Part shown: piece after piece, positions 8,577 through 18,761 of the stretch
Layout of the letters: the number at the start of each line of letters is the position of its first letter
Position numbering within the stretch: the stretch's first letter is position 1
Source of the DNA: Mechercharimyces sp. CAU 1602
GTDB lineage: Bacteria; Bacillota; Bacilli; Thermoactinomycetales; JANTPT01
Assembly (NCBI RefSeq): GCF_024753565.1
Contig: NZ_JANTPT010000001.1
Coordinates: forward strand, 2,087,311-2,151,310
Length of the DNA: 64,000 bases
Direction of reading: 5' to 3'
The notes under the pieces: model-generated
Told to the model about the DNA's origin: nothing
Seen by the model: the letters and a program-made list of their open reading frames with translations, nothing else
Databases searched by the model: none
Program-made: the position numbers and the translations under genes

Positions 8577-10042
8577 TATGCTTCACCGCCTTCGAGGTCT
8601 AGTTTGGGAAGACGTTCGCCATGTTGTTCATATGCATAAGCCGTATTGAGCAGGTTCGCTTCAGAGAAAGCAGGACCAATTAATTGCAGACCGATGGGTA
8701 GACCATCTACCCGTCCACAAGGAAGACTCATCGCAGGTAAACCTGCTAAGTTAACAGGGACCGTGCAAATATCATTGAGATACATCGTGAGTGGATCATC
8801 TACCTTTTCTCCCGCCATAAAAGCAGGGGTCGGGGTAGTTGGCCCTAAGATCACATCATAGTCTTGGAAAATCGACTCAAAATCCTGTCGAATAAGTGTC
8901 CGCACCTTTTGTGCTTTCAAATAGTATGCATCATAATATCCCGAGCTGAGTGTATAGGTTCCCAACATAATTCTCCGCTTTACTTCTGCCCCAAACCCTT
9001 CACTACGCGTCCGGTGATACAAGTCCAAGAGATTTTCTCCTTCGATGCGCTGTCCATACCGCACACCATCATAGCGAGCTAAATTTGAAGAAGCTTCCGC
9101 CGGGGCCAGCAAATAATAGGTAGCAACAGCATAATCAGAGTGAGGCAAAGAGACCTCTTCTACTACAGCTCCTAGCCCTTCTAACACCCGGATCGCTGCC
9201 TCGATCTTCTCTTTCACACCTGGATCGATTCCAGCGCCCATCATCTCTTTTGGAACCCCGATTTTAAGCCCTTTAATCTCACCCGTAAGCGCGCTCACAT
9301 AATCAGGGATCTCTACATTAGCAGACGTGGAGTCATATGCATCATGACCTGCAATCGCTTGTAAGACATAAGCTGAGTCCCTAACATCCTTGGTTAATGG
9401 ACCAATCTGATCAAGCGACGAAGCAAACGCAACCAACCCATAGCGGGAAACCAATCCATACGTCGGTTTTAACCCGACCACTCCACAAAATGCTGCAGGC
9501 TGGCGAATCGAGCCTCCCGTATCCGATCCTAACGCGAAAGCTACTTCGCCAGCAGCAACGGCTGCTGCTGAGCCACCGCTAGATCCACCCGGCACTCGCT
9601 TTAAATCCCATGGGTTATGTACCGGATAATAACCTGAGTTCTCATTAGAAGAACCCATCGCAAACTCATCCATATTGGTTTTTCCGATTGTGATCGTGTG
9701 CGCAGCATTTAATTTTTGTACAACAGTCGCATCATAGATCGCCTCGTAGTTTTGCAATAACTTGCTCCCACATGTAGTAGGTAACCCCTTCGTCGCCATA
9801 TTATCTTTGATCCCTACTGGAAGTGCCGATAGCGTTGATAATGTCTCCCCGCTCTTCACCCTTTCCCCCAACTCGAAAGCGCGAGCCCGCGCTCCCTCTT
9901 CATCCACCATTAAAAAAGCTTGTACTTTCCCATCTACTTTCTTTATGCGAGTAAGTGATTCTTCCACCAAATCGGTCGGTGTAATTTCCTTAGCTACTAA
10001 CCGTTTATGTATGTCGCTTATCGGTTCATGTAACAATGACAT
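8576..10042 (-). CDS. gatA: Asp-tRNA(Asn)/Glu-tRNA(Gln) amidotransferase subunit A
   Basis: A 488-residue amidase-signature enzyme that hydrolyses glutamine and channels ammonia to GatB. The Ser-cisSer-Lys triad is visible: Lys in [10 protein letters not shown], the serines in [15 protein letters not shown], and the nucleophile Ser in [15 protein letters not shown]. Length is normal. The ATG has GAGGAGGG just upstream, and the stop overlaps the start of gatB. It is the middle gene of gatC-gatA-gatB. Confidence 0.97.
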   Translation of the reverse strand: MSLLHEPISDIHKRLVAKEITPTDLVEESLTRIKKVDGKVQAFLMVDEEGARARAFELGERVKSGETLSTLSALPVGIKDNMATKGLPTTCGSKLLQNYEAIYDATVVQKLNAAHTITIGKTNMDEFAMGSSNENSGYYPVHNPWDLKRVPGGSSGGSAAAVAAGEVAFALGSDTGGSIRQPAAFCGVVGLKPTYGLVSRYGLVAFASSLDQIGPLTKDVRDSAYVLQAIAGHDAYDSTSANVEIPDYVSALTGEIKGLKIGVPKEMMGAGIDPGVKEKIEAAIRVLEGLGAVVEEVSLPHSDYAVATYYLLAPAEASSNLARYDGVRYGQRIEGENLLDLYHRTRSEGFGAEVKRRIMLGTYTLSSGYYDAYYLKAQKVRTLIRQDFESIFQDYDVILGPTTPTPAFMAGEKVDDPLTMYLNDICTVPVNLAGLPAMSLPCGRVDGLPIGLQLIGPAFSEANLLNTAYAYEQHGERLPKLDLEGGEA

Positions 10043-10053
10043 ACTATCCCTCC

Positions 10054-10344
10054 TCAGTCTTCAAATACAGCGGGTACGCGTACTTGTCCATCTTTTTGAT
10101 CTGGTGCATTTTTTAACGCTTCTTCTCTAGTAAGCGAAGGGCGGACTTCGTCTTCGCGCAACACATTGACGAGTGGAAGCACATGACTGGTTGGCTCTAC
10201 GTCACTTGTGTCTAATTCATTCAATTTATCGGCAAACTGAAGGATATCATTTAGCTGACTAGTATAATTGGTTACTTCCTCTTCTGTAAGAGTTAAGCGT
10301 GCCAAATTAGCAATATGTTTTACATCAGTACTGGAAATACTCAA
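10054..10344 (-). CDS. gatC: Asp-tRNA(Asn)/Glu-tRNA(Gln) amidotransferase subunit C
   Basis: A 96-residue small subunit that wraps around GatA and stabilises the GatCAB complex. [14 protein letters not shown] near the N-terminus and [16 protein letters not shown] further on are family signatures. The frame begins with TTG, and GGAGGT lies eight bases upstream, so a TTG start is likely. It is the first gene of the operon; gatA starts 11 bases after its stop. Confidence 0.95.
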   Translation of the reverse strand: MSISSTDVKHIANLARLTLTEEEVTNYTSQLNDILQFADKLNELDTSDVEPTSHVLPLVNVLREDEVRPSLTREEALKNAPDQKDGQVRVPAVFED

Positions 10345-10484
10345 CTTACGTCACCTCCACTTATTAAAACCAAGCCTTTATCATACAGCCAGTATAGCAC
10401 AAAATCCTTCTAAACCTTAGCCCTTCCATGGAACGACTCCTAGTGCGTGTACATATACTTATAGCGAAAAAGGAGGTTATGCCG

Positions 10485-10946
10485 ATGAGCTTACCTGAAC
10501 GCGCGCAAAACCGTTCAGCTGAACTTGACCCATTTTCGACCTTTCGTCAAGAAATAGATCGCATGTTTAAACACTGGTTTAACGATGGCTTGTTTGAGCG
10601 CACACTCTCTACTTTCAACCCCTCTATCCAACAGACGGAGCAAGATGAATGCTACTGTATCGAAATGGATCTCACTAGCATGTCGGCTAATGATGTAGAA
10701 ATTGAGGTGGAAGAAAATCAACTGGCCATCAAAATGGAGCAGATAGAACGAGTGGAGTCAGAACGTGAAGGCGGTATGCGTGTACAACAGCAAAGGTACG
10801 GCTCCTTTTACCGTACCTTTATGCTCCCACCCGATACAGATCCTGACCAAATTGTAGCGAAAGAAAGAAATGGACGTCTTTACATTTATATTCCAAAAAA
10901 ATCTTATTCGACTACTCGTACAATCGGTATCGATCGTAGCAAATAA
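10485..10946 (+). CDS. Hsp20/alpha-crystallin small heat-shock protein
   Basis: A 153-residue cytoplasmic holdase chaperone. The N-terminal arm (FRQEIDRMFKHWF) precedes an alpha-crystallin domain (about residues 45-140) with YCIEMDLTSMSANDVEIEVE and the conserved GxL-type end in NGRLYIYIPKK. The chosen ATG has AAGGAGG eight bases upstream. An ATG two codons earlier overlaps that site poorly, and the longer frame from 10428 has no site. I saw no CIRCE element upstream. Monocistronic with a terminator-like hairpin. Confidence 0.9.
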   Translation: MSLPERAQNRSAELDPFSTFRQEIDRMFKHWFNDGLFERTLSTFNPSIQQTEQDECYCIEMDLTSMSANDVEIEVEENQLAIKMEQIERVESEREGGMRVQQQRYGSFYRTFMLPPDTDPDQIVAKERNGRLYIYIPKKSYSTTRTIGIDRSK

Positions 10947-10950
10947 CATC

Positions 10951-10984
10951 CCCTCGCTCCTCAGTATTATCCAAGGAGCGAGGG
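10951..10984 (+). terminator. Terminator-like hairpin after hsp20 gene
   Basis: An 11-bp perfect stem, CCCTCGCTCCT (10951-10961) with AGGAGCGAGGG (10974-10984). There is no clear T-run after it. Confidence 0.6.
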
Positions 10985-11110
10985 TTACATAACCACCTTC
11001 TGCCTCCCCCTACTCTACTGAATTATATAATTCCTTCCCTTCCCATTGCGCTTCCGCCACGTTCAGGTATAATAAATGCGATTCACTAAATATCAAGGGG
11101 GTGCGACATC

Positions 11111-12031
11111 ATGTCCATTTCGCGTAAGGTGATATTAACTGTTGCTGGTAACCGACTAGTTACTTCGCTAGTCTCCCGCTATGGGATGAAACTAGGAGCA
11201 GCAAGATTTGTGGCAGGCATTCAACTTAAAGAAAGTATAGAAATTGTGAAAGCGCTTAATCATGATGGGCTGATCGTTACCTTAGACCTACTTGGGGAAA
11301 GTGTGACTACAGAAGCCGAGGCCACTGCCTGCACAGAAGCTGTCATGAACATCTTTGATGGAATAGCAGAGCAACACGTTCAAGCCAATGTTTCTGTGAA
11401 GCTGACACAGCTCGGGTTAGACATCGATCCCCAATTCTGTTATGAAAATATGAAACGGATTGTCGCTAAAGCAAAACAATATAACAACTTTGTCCGCATC
11501 GATATGGAGGACAGCCCACGCATTGACGTTACCATCGATATTTTCCAGCGTTTATTAGAAGAGTTTGGTAAGGAACATGTCGGACTTGTTGTTCAATCTT
11601 ACTTATATCGCACGCAAAGGGACGCAGAAAAACTAGCATCATGGGGGGCTAATCTGCGTATTGTCAAAGGGGCCTATAAAGAGCCTACTGAATTGGTATA
11701 CCCTAACAAAAAGGATGTAGACCAAAATTATCTTGACCTTGTGCGTATGCATTTAGAAAAAGGGTGTTACACCGCTGTCGCCACCCATGATGAGACCATC
11801 ATTAACTGGACAAAACAATATGTACAGAAACACGGTCTCACATCCGATCATTTCGAATTCCAAATGCTGTACGGCATCCGTACCGGCTTGCAAAAACAAT
11901 TAGTGCAAGAAGGTTATAAAGTACGCGTATATACCCCTTTTGGTAAGGACTGGTACCCATACTTCACTCGTCGCATCGCCGAACGTCCTGCCAATGCTCT
12001 ATTTGTATTGAAAAGTTTATTTAAAAAATAA
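11111..12031 (+). CDS. Proline dehydrogenase (PutB/FadM type)
   Basis: A 306-residue monofunctional flavoenzyme that oxidises proline to pyrroline-5-carboxylate and passes electrons to quinone. The TIM-barrel signatures are present: VTLDLLGESVT, the VRIDMEDS strand, LRIVKGAYKEP, VATHDETII, FQMLYGIR, and the substrate-binding RRIAERPAN near the C-terminus. Length matches the Bacillus enzymes. AAGGGGGTG precedes the ATG. No pyrroline-5-carboxylate dehydrogenase gene lies nearby, so it would work with a distant partner. B. subtilis has two such paralogues and I cannot say which this matches. Confidence 0.92.
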   Translation: MSISRKVILTVAGNRLVTSLVSRYGMKLGAARFVAGIQLKESIEIVKALNHDGLIVTLDLLGESVTTEAEATACTEAVMNIFDGIAEQHVQANVSVKLTQLGLDIDPQFCYENMKRIVAKAKQYNNFVRIDMEDSPRIDVTIDIFQRLLEEFGKEHVGLVVQSYLYRTQRDAEKLASWGANLRIVKGAYKEPTELVYPNKKDVDQNYLDLVRMHLEKGCYTAVATHDETIINWTKQYVQKHGLTSDHFEFQMLYGIRTGLQKQLVQEGYKVRVYTPFGKDWYPYFTRRIAERPANALFVLKSLFKK

Positions 12032-12046
12032 TTGATCTACCCCTGC

Positions 12047-12071
12047 GACATCTCCATAAGTTGGAGATGTC
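12047..12071 (+). terminator. Terminator after proline dehydrogenase gene
   Basis: GACATCTCCA (12047-12056) pairs with TGGAGATGTC (12062-12071) around a five-base loop, followed by TTTG. It lies between convergent genes. Confidence 0.7.
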
Positions 12072-12088
12072 TTTGCCTTGGTTTAACC

Positions 12089-13195
12089 TTAATCCCATTC
12101 TGTTTTATAGGTAATCGTTTCTTGTTCACGATCCACTATTTTGATATAAGAGATACCTTCTTTTTCCCACACCCGTTTCATCCAATTTGCCAATTCGTCA
12201 AACCACTGCTCGTCAGTGAACCGAATATCTGTTATCAAATATTCTCCGTCTACCGTCAATACGCGAATCGCTCCATCCCATTTAAGCTCCTCCACCCAGA
12301 TATACGGAATCCGATGAGCCTGTTCATCTTGTAGTATGAACTCAGTCTCTTCGATACGCACCTCTTTATACTGACTCCATCGTACATAGCGCCACTTAGT
12401 CATAGCAGATAAACCTGCATCATATGCAACCTTACGCAGTAGAGAAACCATCTTCGAAGAGTATGGAAAATCAAACACAACGGCATTCGTCTCGATCGTC
12501 ATCTTATTTTGATTTTCATCCCAGCGTAGCTCAATAATATCCTCCAACTCTACGAGCTGCTTTCGCCCCCACTTATATATATGAAGACGATGAGGGCGTC
12601 TTTCAATCCGCTCACTCCAGACACTAAAAACAAAGAAAAAAAAGCCGGCGAAAGTTCCCGTTGCCGTCACTCCGATCACCACGTTTACTGTGCGTTCCCA
12701 ACTAGAATACTGTAGCCATGTAGAATTTGAAAAGGAGACAATCTTTCGTGTCCCCGCAATGACGTCAACTTCTACCGCTTGTCCGTTTAAAATGGCGACC
12801 ATCAAATTTTTTTCATGTACAGGCGCATACAATATTTCGTATTGCCCTGCGGATGTCAATACTTGTTCACCGACAATCCCTTTGATCACAACCTCTTCCC
12901 TGCTAATTCCCCCCCATGAGCCCCGCGTTTCCCAAGTTCCCATCGTTAATACAGCCATAAACAAAACAATTGTTAAAGCGATATATGCCTTAGGATGTCG
13001 CTTTCCCCAGTACGCAGTGGAAGCCGCTATAATGACAGCGGGGAACCAAGCAAACAAATACATTTCTAACAGCCAAACAGGATAAAACTTCGTTTGCGGA
13101 TACCAATACTGATATAAAATAGAGAGAGCAAACGAACCCGCTGTAGGAGCACCCAGAAAGAAAATGAGCCAAGTGTACACCAGATAACGCTTCAT
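12089..13195 (-). CDS. Membrane protein of unknown function
   Basis: I do not recognise this 368-residue protein. Three hydrophobic segments lie in the first 90 residues (about 5-26, 41-62 and 70-87), followed by an extracytoplasmic-looking beta-rich segment. A fourth membrane helix near 172-195 (GTFAGFFFFVFSVW) leads to a basic turn SERIERRPHR and a soluble C-terminal half rich in Trp and charged strands. The C-terminal region has the alternating strand pattern of PH-like membrane domains, but this is only an impression. GGAG lies seven bases upstream of the ATG. It is alone, convergent with proline dehydrogenase. Confidence 0.7.
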   Translation of the reverse strand: MKRYLVYTWLIFFLGAPTAGSFALSILYQYWYPQTKFYPVWLLEMYLFAWFPAVIIAASTAYWGKRHPKAYIALTIVLFMAVLTMGTWETRGSWGGISREEVVIKGIVGEQVLTSAGQYEILYAPVHEKNLMVAILNGQAVEVDVIAGTRKIVSFSNSTWLQYSSWERTVNVVIGVTATGTFAGFFFFVFSVWSERIERRPHRLHIYKWGRKQLVELEDIIELRWDENQNKMTIETNAVVFDFPYSSKMVSLLRKVAYDAGLSAMTKWRYVRWSQYKEVRIEETEFILQDEQAHRIPYIWVEELKWDGAIRVLTVDGEYLITDIRFTDEQWFDELANWMKRVWEKEGISYIKIVDREQETITYKTEWD

Positions 13196-13319
13196 CCACT
13201 CACTCCCTCAATTGAATATATCCTTTTTATTACGTACTAGAATATACCCATATGTAGGCTTATCGTGTTACTCTTTTATATTATCACAATATTAAAATTA
13301 AATGTACCAGTTATATAGG

Positions 13320-14144
13320 TTATTCTTTCGTCTCTGTTGCCGGATTGATCAAAGAGCAATTGTGCGGAATGTTTACCGCTGGTGCATAGTAAGAGAGCTT
13401 CTTAAGAAAGTAACATGATTCGGGCAAATGATGTTCCAGAAAGCGAAGGCTGGTTCTGTTCATCAATCGTTCCAGTTCATATTCGCGCACTACGTATTCC
13501 ACAAAGCGATAAAATTCATTTACTGTTGTTGCTGTCACATATGCTAGTTTCTCCTGCCTAGGGAATCCTTGCTCTTGCATTCGCAGATATCCTTTTATGG
13601 CTCTATTTTGCAGTAAGAGTGTCGCAAATTGATCACGAAACTTATTGGTGCGCGCCAAAATATCTCCTTCTATTAAATCTAAATCAAAGAAAAGAAGAGA
13701 GGCGTGCCCATATTGATCAGTCAACCATAGATCACTTAAGTCGACAAGGGATAATCGCGGAGGAACTTGACCATTGGTGTAATATTTGAGCATCCTAATA
13801 TACTCATCATTTTCTGCTAAAGTCCCATTAAAGTATGTAGGGGTTAACGAAATCTGAATATCGTTCATGATTCGCAAGCGCTGAATACGGCTTTCCAGTT
13901 CATAATATCCAGTCACCACCGGATATGCACGACGGGCAAACTCTATCATCTCTTGAGACGAAGCGGGTGCTTCTCGCTGAATCTTCATCAACTCACTTTC
14001 AAGTAGACGAAAACGTGCGTTATACTCCTCAGCGGCTTGCACCCACTCTTTCTCCTTCGGTGCTAAAAAATCATATACAAACACAGCATGATCATCTAAC
14101 ACGCCCAGCCAAAAACGATGCTCTTGCCAGACTGATAACTCCAT
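13320..14144 (-). CDS. DUF2935-family protein (ferritin-like helical bundle)
   Basis: A 274-residue protein resembling the Bacillus DUF2935 family. The start ELSVWQEHRFWLGVLDDHA and the second-half helices VNEFYRFVEYVVREYELERL and SLRFLEHHLPESCYFL fit its two-repeat helical layout. His and Glu residues spaced on these helices suggest a ferritin-like metal site, but no function is established for the family to my knowledge. The start at 14144 is chosen because GGGGAGG lies seven bases upstream; the longer frame from 14192 reads through that site. It stands alone. Confidence 0.75.
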   Translation of the reverse strand: MELSVWQEHRFWLGVLDDHAVFVYDFLAPKEKEWVQAAEEYNARFRLLESELMKIQREAPASSQEMIEFARRAYPVVTGYYELESRIQRLRIMNDIQISLTPTYFNGTLAENDEYIRMLKYYTNGQVPPRLSLVDLSDLWLTDQYGHASLLFFDLDLIEGDILARTNKFRDQFATLLLQNRAIKGYLRMQEQGFPRQEKLAYVTATTVNEFYRFVEYVVREYELERLMNRTSLRFLEHHLPESCYFLKKLSYYAPAVNIPHNCSLINPATETKE

Positions 14145-14350
14145 ATGTTTTCCTCCCCAATCCTTTTTCATATCTATACGCATACTCCTCAATCTCCATC
14201 ACCTCTATCTCTATAGAAAGAGAGATATGATTTGTAACATACTCTTTACTTTATGTAAGCAGGGTATATCCGTTTTCTGTCTAATATTTCAAAAAGGAAT
14301 TTTCATTACTATTACCTCAGTTAAAATATACTAAAAAGGTGTGATCATTC

Positions 14351-15586
14351 GTGACTACTTCTCATGTAAAGCAGTCCTTACAATCTGCCACCTCTCTTAC
14401 CACCCCTTCTTTTAAACAGCATGCATATGCTCACTATGATGAGTTGCGTCAACACTCCCCTGCCTTCCCACTTCCTTTCCTCTACGAAGGACAACTGCGA
14501 ATCATCACCCGCTATAAAGATGCCAACTCGCTTTTAAAAGAGACTCGTTTAACTAAAAACCCTCACCTTATCCTCACAGAAGAACAATTCAGTGAGTTTT
14601 TTGTCGGAGGAAGTTCTAGTCCCTTGTCCAAACACATGTTAAATGTTGACCCACCAGATCACACTCGTTTGCGTACATTGGTACACAAAGTTTTTACTCC
14701 ACGTATGATAGAAAAGTTGCGCCCACGCATTCATGCCATTGCGTCTCATCTACTTCAACCTTACCGCCATCATTCTTCTTCCTTTGACTTCATTCAATCC
14801 TTTGCTTTTCCCTTACCCATTATCGTCATCAGTGAAATGCTAGGCGTTCCCATTGAAGATCGAGATCAATTTCGCCAATGGTCCAATTACTTAGTAGAGG
14901 AGCATGCAGAAGAAGACAAAGACAAAGAGATCGCTATCATGAAAGAGTTTACCGACTATATCGGAAGTCAAATCGCAGATCGTAGAAATCACCCCAAAGA
15001 AGACCTCATCAGCCAACTGGTACATGTAAGGGAGAATGGGGAACAATTATCGGAACCAGAGCTGTTCTCCATGATTTTCTTACTAATTATTGCCGGACAT
15101 GAAACCACTGTAAACTTAATTGGAAATGGATTATTTGCTCTTCTACAGCACCCTGAACAATGGGAAGAGCTAAAGAAAAACCCATCCCTCATCCCAACGG
15201 CTACAGAAGAGATGCTACGATACTATAGTCCCGTCGAGTTTTCCACCAACCGGTGGGCATTAGAAGATATTCCGCTGGGCGATACCGTTATCTCCAAGGG
15301 GGATTATGTCCTAATTTCACTTGCTGCTGCTAACCGTGACCCCGAACAATTTCCTGAACCTCATCTATTTAATATGAAGCGCAACCCTAATAAGCATATC
15401 GCGTTTGGCATGGGAATCCACTATTGTTTAGGGGCGCCACTTGCACGTCTGGAAGCTCACATCGCCTTTGAAGAGCTCTTGCGCACTCTTCCATCCCTCA
15501 CCTTAGCAAAACCAGCCGAGGAGCTCTCCTGGCGTCCAAGTTTATTGATGCGAGGATTAAAAGAACTCCCACTGATTCACCGCTAA
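14351..15586 (+). CDS. Cytochrome P450 monooxygenase
   Basis: A 411-residue soluble bacterial P450 (class I, needing ferredoxin and reductase). The I-helix oxygen-binding motif AGHETT is at 248-253, the K-helix E-x-x-R at 287-290, and the heme-ligand loop FGMGIHYCLG places the thiolate at C359. HTRLR near residue 104 is the typical C-helix. The start codon is GTG with AAAGGTG upstream. The protein resembles the CYP107/CYP109 type that hydroxylates fatty acids or terpenoids; the substrate is not predictable. A ferredoxin gene lies about 6 kb away (21.5 kb), a possible but unproven partner. Confidence 0.93.
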   Translation: MTTSHVKQSLQSATSLTTPSFKQHAYAHYDELRQHSPAFPLPFLYEGQLRIITRYKDANSLLKETRLTKNPHLILTEEQFSEFFVGGSSSPLSKHMLNVDPPDHTRLRTLVHKVFTPRMIEKLRPRIHAIASHLLQPYRHHSSSFDFIQSFAFPLPIIVISEMLGVPIEDRDQFRQWSNYLVEEHAEEDKDKEIAIMKEFTDYIGSQIADRRNHPKEDLISQLVHVRENGEQLSEPELFSMIFLLIIAGHETTVNLIGNGLFALLQHPEQWEELKKNPSLIPTATEEMLRYYSPVEFSTNRWALEDIPLGDTVISKGDYVLISLAAANRDPEQFPEPHLFNMKRNPNKHIAFGMGIHYCLGAPLARLEAHIAFEELLRTLPSLTLAKPAEELSWRPSLLMRGLKELPLIHR

Positions 15587-15633
15587 CATCTGTATTATAT
15601 ACCCTATAGAACGCGCACAGCCGGGCGCACTCA

Positions 15634-15665
15634 AAAAAGGCAGAGCCCCTTGGCTCTGCCTTTTT
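15634..15665. terminator. Bidirectional terminator between P450 gene and fadE
   Basis: A perfect 14-bp stem (15634-15647 with 15652-15665) flanked by A- and T-runs on both sides serves the convergent genes. Confidence 0.9.
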
Positions 15666-15678
15666 CATTTCAGTGCAA

Positions 15679-17454
15679 TTATACGGTATATTTGCCTGCT
15701 TCGATCACGCGTTTTGCAATCTCTTGTTTCAACGCTACTTCGTTGATTGGATCAAAACGGGTCAATTTTTTCAAGATGGAGAGCTGCGTACGTAGAGTAT
15801 CGCCTTCTTCCATCGCTGCCATGGTGTGACGGGAGAAAGCTTCGATTTTAGCAAAGCCGTCATTTACGTAGGCAGTTACGAGATCAATTTTTGCAGCTGC
15901 TTTTTCTTCGCCCACTTTTTCGATTGCTTTAAGAGTGCGGAGATAAGCACTTTCCATCGCATAAAGCTCGATACCAATATCAGCGAGGTCACGCAAAATT
16001 TCTTGCTGCTTTTGTAGATCTTGCTGATACTTTTCAACAGCCAGACCCGCTGTCATAAGGAAGATCTTCTTCGCATGCGCGATTTTCTTCGCTTCAATCT
16101 CCAAAGCAGCTGGGTTTTCTTCTGGCATCGCTGGCATCATGGTCAACAATTCTTCTTGTAAGCCTTGTGCTACTTGTAGAAGAGGCAATTCACCTTTCAT
16201 CGCTTTACGCATCAAGGTAGCTGGGATCAAGAGACGGTTAATTTCATTGGTCCCTTCGAAAATACGGTTAATACGTGAATCACGGTAGATGTTTTCCACT
16301 TCATACTCTTGCATGAAGCCATAACCACCATGGATTTGCACACCTTCGTCCGCTACATAGTCAAGTACTTCAGAGCCAAATACTTTGTTGATGGAGCACT
16401 CAAGCGCATATTCGGAGATACCTTTTGCAAATGCCTCACCGTCGTCTACATCAACTGTGCTCAAACTCTCGTCGAAGTAGCCACCTGTACGGTATACCAT
16501 ACTTTCCAATGCGAAGGTTTTTGCAGTCATGTTTGCCAATTTCTCACGGATGAGACCAAACTTAGCAATTGGAATATTAAACTGCTTCCGCTCTTTCGCG
16601 TAGTTAGTGGAAACTTCGATTACACGCTTAGCGGAACCCAATGCACCTGCTGCCAACTTGTAACGACCGATGTTCAAAATATTAAAGGCGATAACGTGAC
16701 CTTTCCCTACTTCACCGAGCAAGTTTTCTGCTGGAACTTTTGCATCTTCAAGAATAAGAGTACGAGTGGAAGAACCTTTAATCCCCATTTTCTTTTCTTC
16801 AGGCCCGGTGCTTACACCTGGGTACTCTTTTTCTACGATGAACGCGGAGAATTTGTCTCCGTCCACTTTTGCGTAAACAACAAAGACATCAGCAAAAGCA
16901 GAGTTGGTGATCCATTGTTTTTCACCGTTCAAAATATAATGCTTACCATCTTCGGTCAACGTTGCTGTCGTTTTTGCGCCTAATGCATCGGAACCAGACA
17001 CTGGTTCGGTCAACGCGTATGCAGCGATTGTTTGACCGGTCGCCAAACCTGGAAGGTACTTTTTCTTCTGTTCTTCGTTACCGAAGAAAACAATTGGAAG
17101 CGTACCAATTCCTACATGAGCACCATGACTCAGACCAAAAGAACGAGCCAATGCAAACTTCTCAGTAATAAGAGTGGAACTGATTTTATCCAAACCAAGT
17201 CCCTCATACTTTTCAGGTACATCTGCACCTAAAAGACCAAGTTCACCTGCTTCTTTCAACAACCGTTCGCTGTGCTCAAAGTTATGCTGTTCGATTTCTT
17301 CCAAAACCGGCAGTACTTGCTCGCGAGCAAAATCATCCGTGGTTTTGGCAATCATTTTATGCTCTTCAGTCAAGTCCTCTGGAGTAAAGATATCGTTTGG
17401 AGCATGATCTTCGATAAAAAAGCTTCCGCCTTTTTTAATGGTATCTGTCGACAT
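15679..17454 (-). CDS. fadE: Acyl-CoA dehydrogenase
   Basis: A 591-residue flavoenzyme for the first step of fatty acid beta-oxidation, passing electrons to electron-transfer flavoprotein. The FAD/substrate motif YALTEPVSGSDALG, the GEKQWITNSAFADVFVVYAK strand and the C-terminal RIFEGTNEINRLLI are present, with the expected catalytic Glu in FEGTNE. It carries the roughly 200-residue helical C-terminal extension typical of Bacillus FadE, longer than medium-chain enzymes. GGGAGG lies eight bases before the ATG. It is the last gene of fadN-fadA-fadE, 26 bases after fadA. Confidence 0.95.
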   Translation of the reverse strand: MSTDTIKKGGSFFIEDHAPNDIFTPEDLTEEHKMIAKTTDDFAREQVLPVLEEIEQHNFEHSERLLKEAGELGLLGADVPEKYEGLGLDKISSTLITEKFALARSFGLSHGAHVGIGTLPIVFFGNEEQKKKYLPGLATGQTIAAYALTEPVSGSDALGAKTTATLTEDGKHYILNGEKQWITNSAFADVFVVYAKVDGDKFSAFIVEKEYPGVSTGPEEKKMGIKGSSTRTLILEDAKVPAENLLGEVGKGHVIAFNILNIGRYKLAAGALGSAKRVIEVSTNYAKERKQFNIPIAKFGLIREKLANMTAKTFALESMVYRTGGYFDESLSTVDVDDGEAFAKGISEYALECSINKVFGSEVLDYVADEGVQIHGGYGFMQEYEVENIYRDSRINRIFEGTNEINRLLIPATLMRKAMKGELPLLQVAQGLQEELLTMMPAMPEENPAALEIEAKKIAHAKKIFLMTAGLAVEKYQQDLQKQQEILRDLADIGIELYAMESAYLRTLKAIEKVGEEKAAAKIDLVTAYVNDGFAKIEAFSRHTMAAMEEGDTLRTQLSILKKLTRFDPINEVALKQEIAKRVIEAGKYTV

Positions 17455-17480
17455 ATATAGTGCCTCCCTAATTTATGATG

Positions 17481-18662
17481 TTAGTCTACCATTTCAATAA
17501 CGCCAGCAGCACCCATGCCGCCACCGATACACATGGTGATCAATCCGTATTTTCCGTTGCGACGCTTCAATTCATGCATAATGCTAACTGTCAGCTTTGC
17601 ACCAGTACAACCCAGTGGATGACCCATTGCGATCGCTCCACCATTCACATTTACAATCTCGGGGTTAAGTTCCAATTGACGAATAACTTCAAGAGATTGA
17701 GAAGCGAATGCTTCGTTTAGTTCGATCAGATCTACTTGGTCTAACGTAATACCTGCTTTTTCAAGTGCTTTCGGAATGGCAACTACTGGTCCGATACCCA
17801 TGATGTCAGGATCTACACCGCCTAGCATGAAGGAACGGAAGATTGCCAGCGGTTTAATCCCTAGCTCTTCAGCACGTTCACGAGACATAACGATTACGCC
17901 CGCAGCACCATCACTGGTTTGTGAAGAGTTTCCTGCTGTTACACTCCCTTTTACACGAAATGCTGGCTTTAACTTAGCCAACCCTTCCATAGAAGTGTTT
18001 GGACGTACACCTTCATCTGTATCAAAGATAAACTCTTCTTCTTTTACTTTTCCGTCAGCACCAAGACTGCGGTTGGTTACTTTGACAGGAACGATTTCTT
18101 CTTTAAAACGCCCTGCTTGGATAGCATCGAGCGCGCGTTTATGGCTCTCTACCGCGAAAGCATCCTGCTCCTCGCGCGAGATGTTAAACCGCTTCGCCAC
18201 TTCTTCTGCCGTGTGACCCATAGACATATATGCTTCTGGCATATGATCCATCAAGTATGGATTGGGGGCTGGCTTGCTACCACCCATCGGCACCATACTC
18301 ATACTCTCAACGCCACCTGCCACGATCACATCAGCAAAGCCTGACATGATTTTCTCCGCAGCAATGCCGATCGTTTGTAGCCCCGAAGAACAAAAACGGT
18401 TAACCGTCATTCCAGGTACAGTACTCGGTAGACCTGCGCGCATCGCAACGATACGCCCTAGATTCATACCCTGTTCCCCTTCTGGGAATGAACAACCCAA
18501 GATCACATCTTCTACATCTTTCGGATCCAGTTGTGGTGTGCGCTTCATCAATTCGCTCACTACTGTTGCGCCTAGTTCATCTGGACGATGATTTTTCAGT
18601 GCACCACGATTTGCCTTCCCGACGGCAGTCCGTACACCAGCTACGATCACAGCTTCACGCAT
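17481..18662 (-). CDS. fadA: 3-ketoacyl-CoA thiolase (acetyl-CoA C-acyltransferase)
   Basis: A 393-residue thiolase that cleaves 3-ketoacyl-CoA in the last step of beta-oxidation. The acyl-accepting Cys is in [12 protein letters not shown] (near residue 90), the catalytic His in [15 protein letters not shown], and the second Cys in [11 protein letters not shown]. Full family length. AAGGAGG lies seven bases before the ATG. It is the middle gene of the operon; a structured 99-base spacer separates it from fadN. Confidence 0.96.
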   Translation of the reverse strand: MREAVIVAGVRTAVGKANRGALKNHRPDELGATVVSELMKRTPQLDPKDVEDVILGCSFPEGEQGMNLGRIVAMRAGLPSTVPGMTVNRFCSSGLQTIGIAAEKIMSGFADVIVAGGVESMSMVPMGGSKPAPNPYLMDHMPEAYMSMGHTAEEVAKRFNISREEQDAFAVESHKRALDAIQAGRFKEEIVPVKVTNRSLGADGKVKEEEFIFDTDEGVRPNTSMEGLAKLKPAFRVKGSVTAGNSSQTSDGAAGVIVMSRERAEELGIKPLAIFRSFMLGGVDPDIMGIGPVVAIPKALEKAGITLDQVDLIELNEAFASQSLEVIRQLELNPEIVNVNGGAIAMGHPLGCTGAKLTVSIMHELKRRNGKYGLITMCIGGGMGAAGVIEMVD

Positions 18663-18761
18663 CTGTCTTCCTCCTTCACATAAATTAAATTAACCTATGA
18701 GGGTTAGGAGAGCGGACAAACCCCCGCTCACCCTCCTTTTCATTTACCTTTTCCTCTATCC

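Noticed and set aside
14145..14350. Sigma-A promoter for the P450 gene
   Set aside because: AT-rich sequence gives several weak matches, none convincing.
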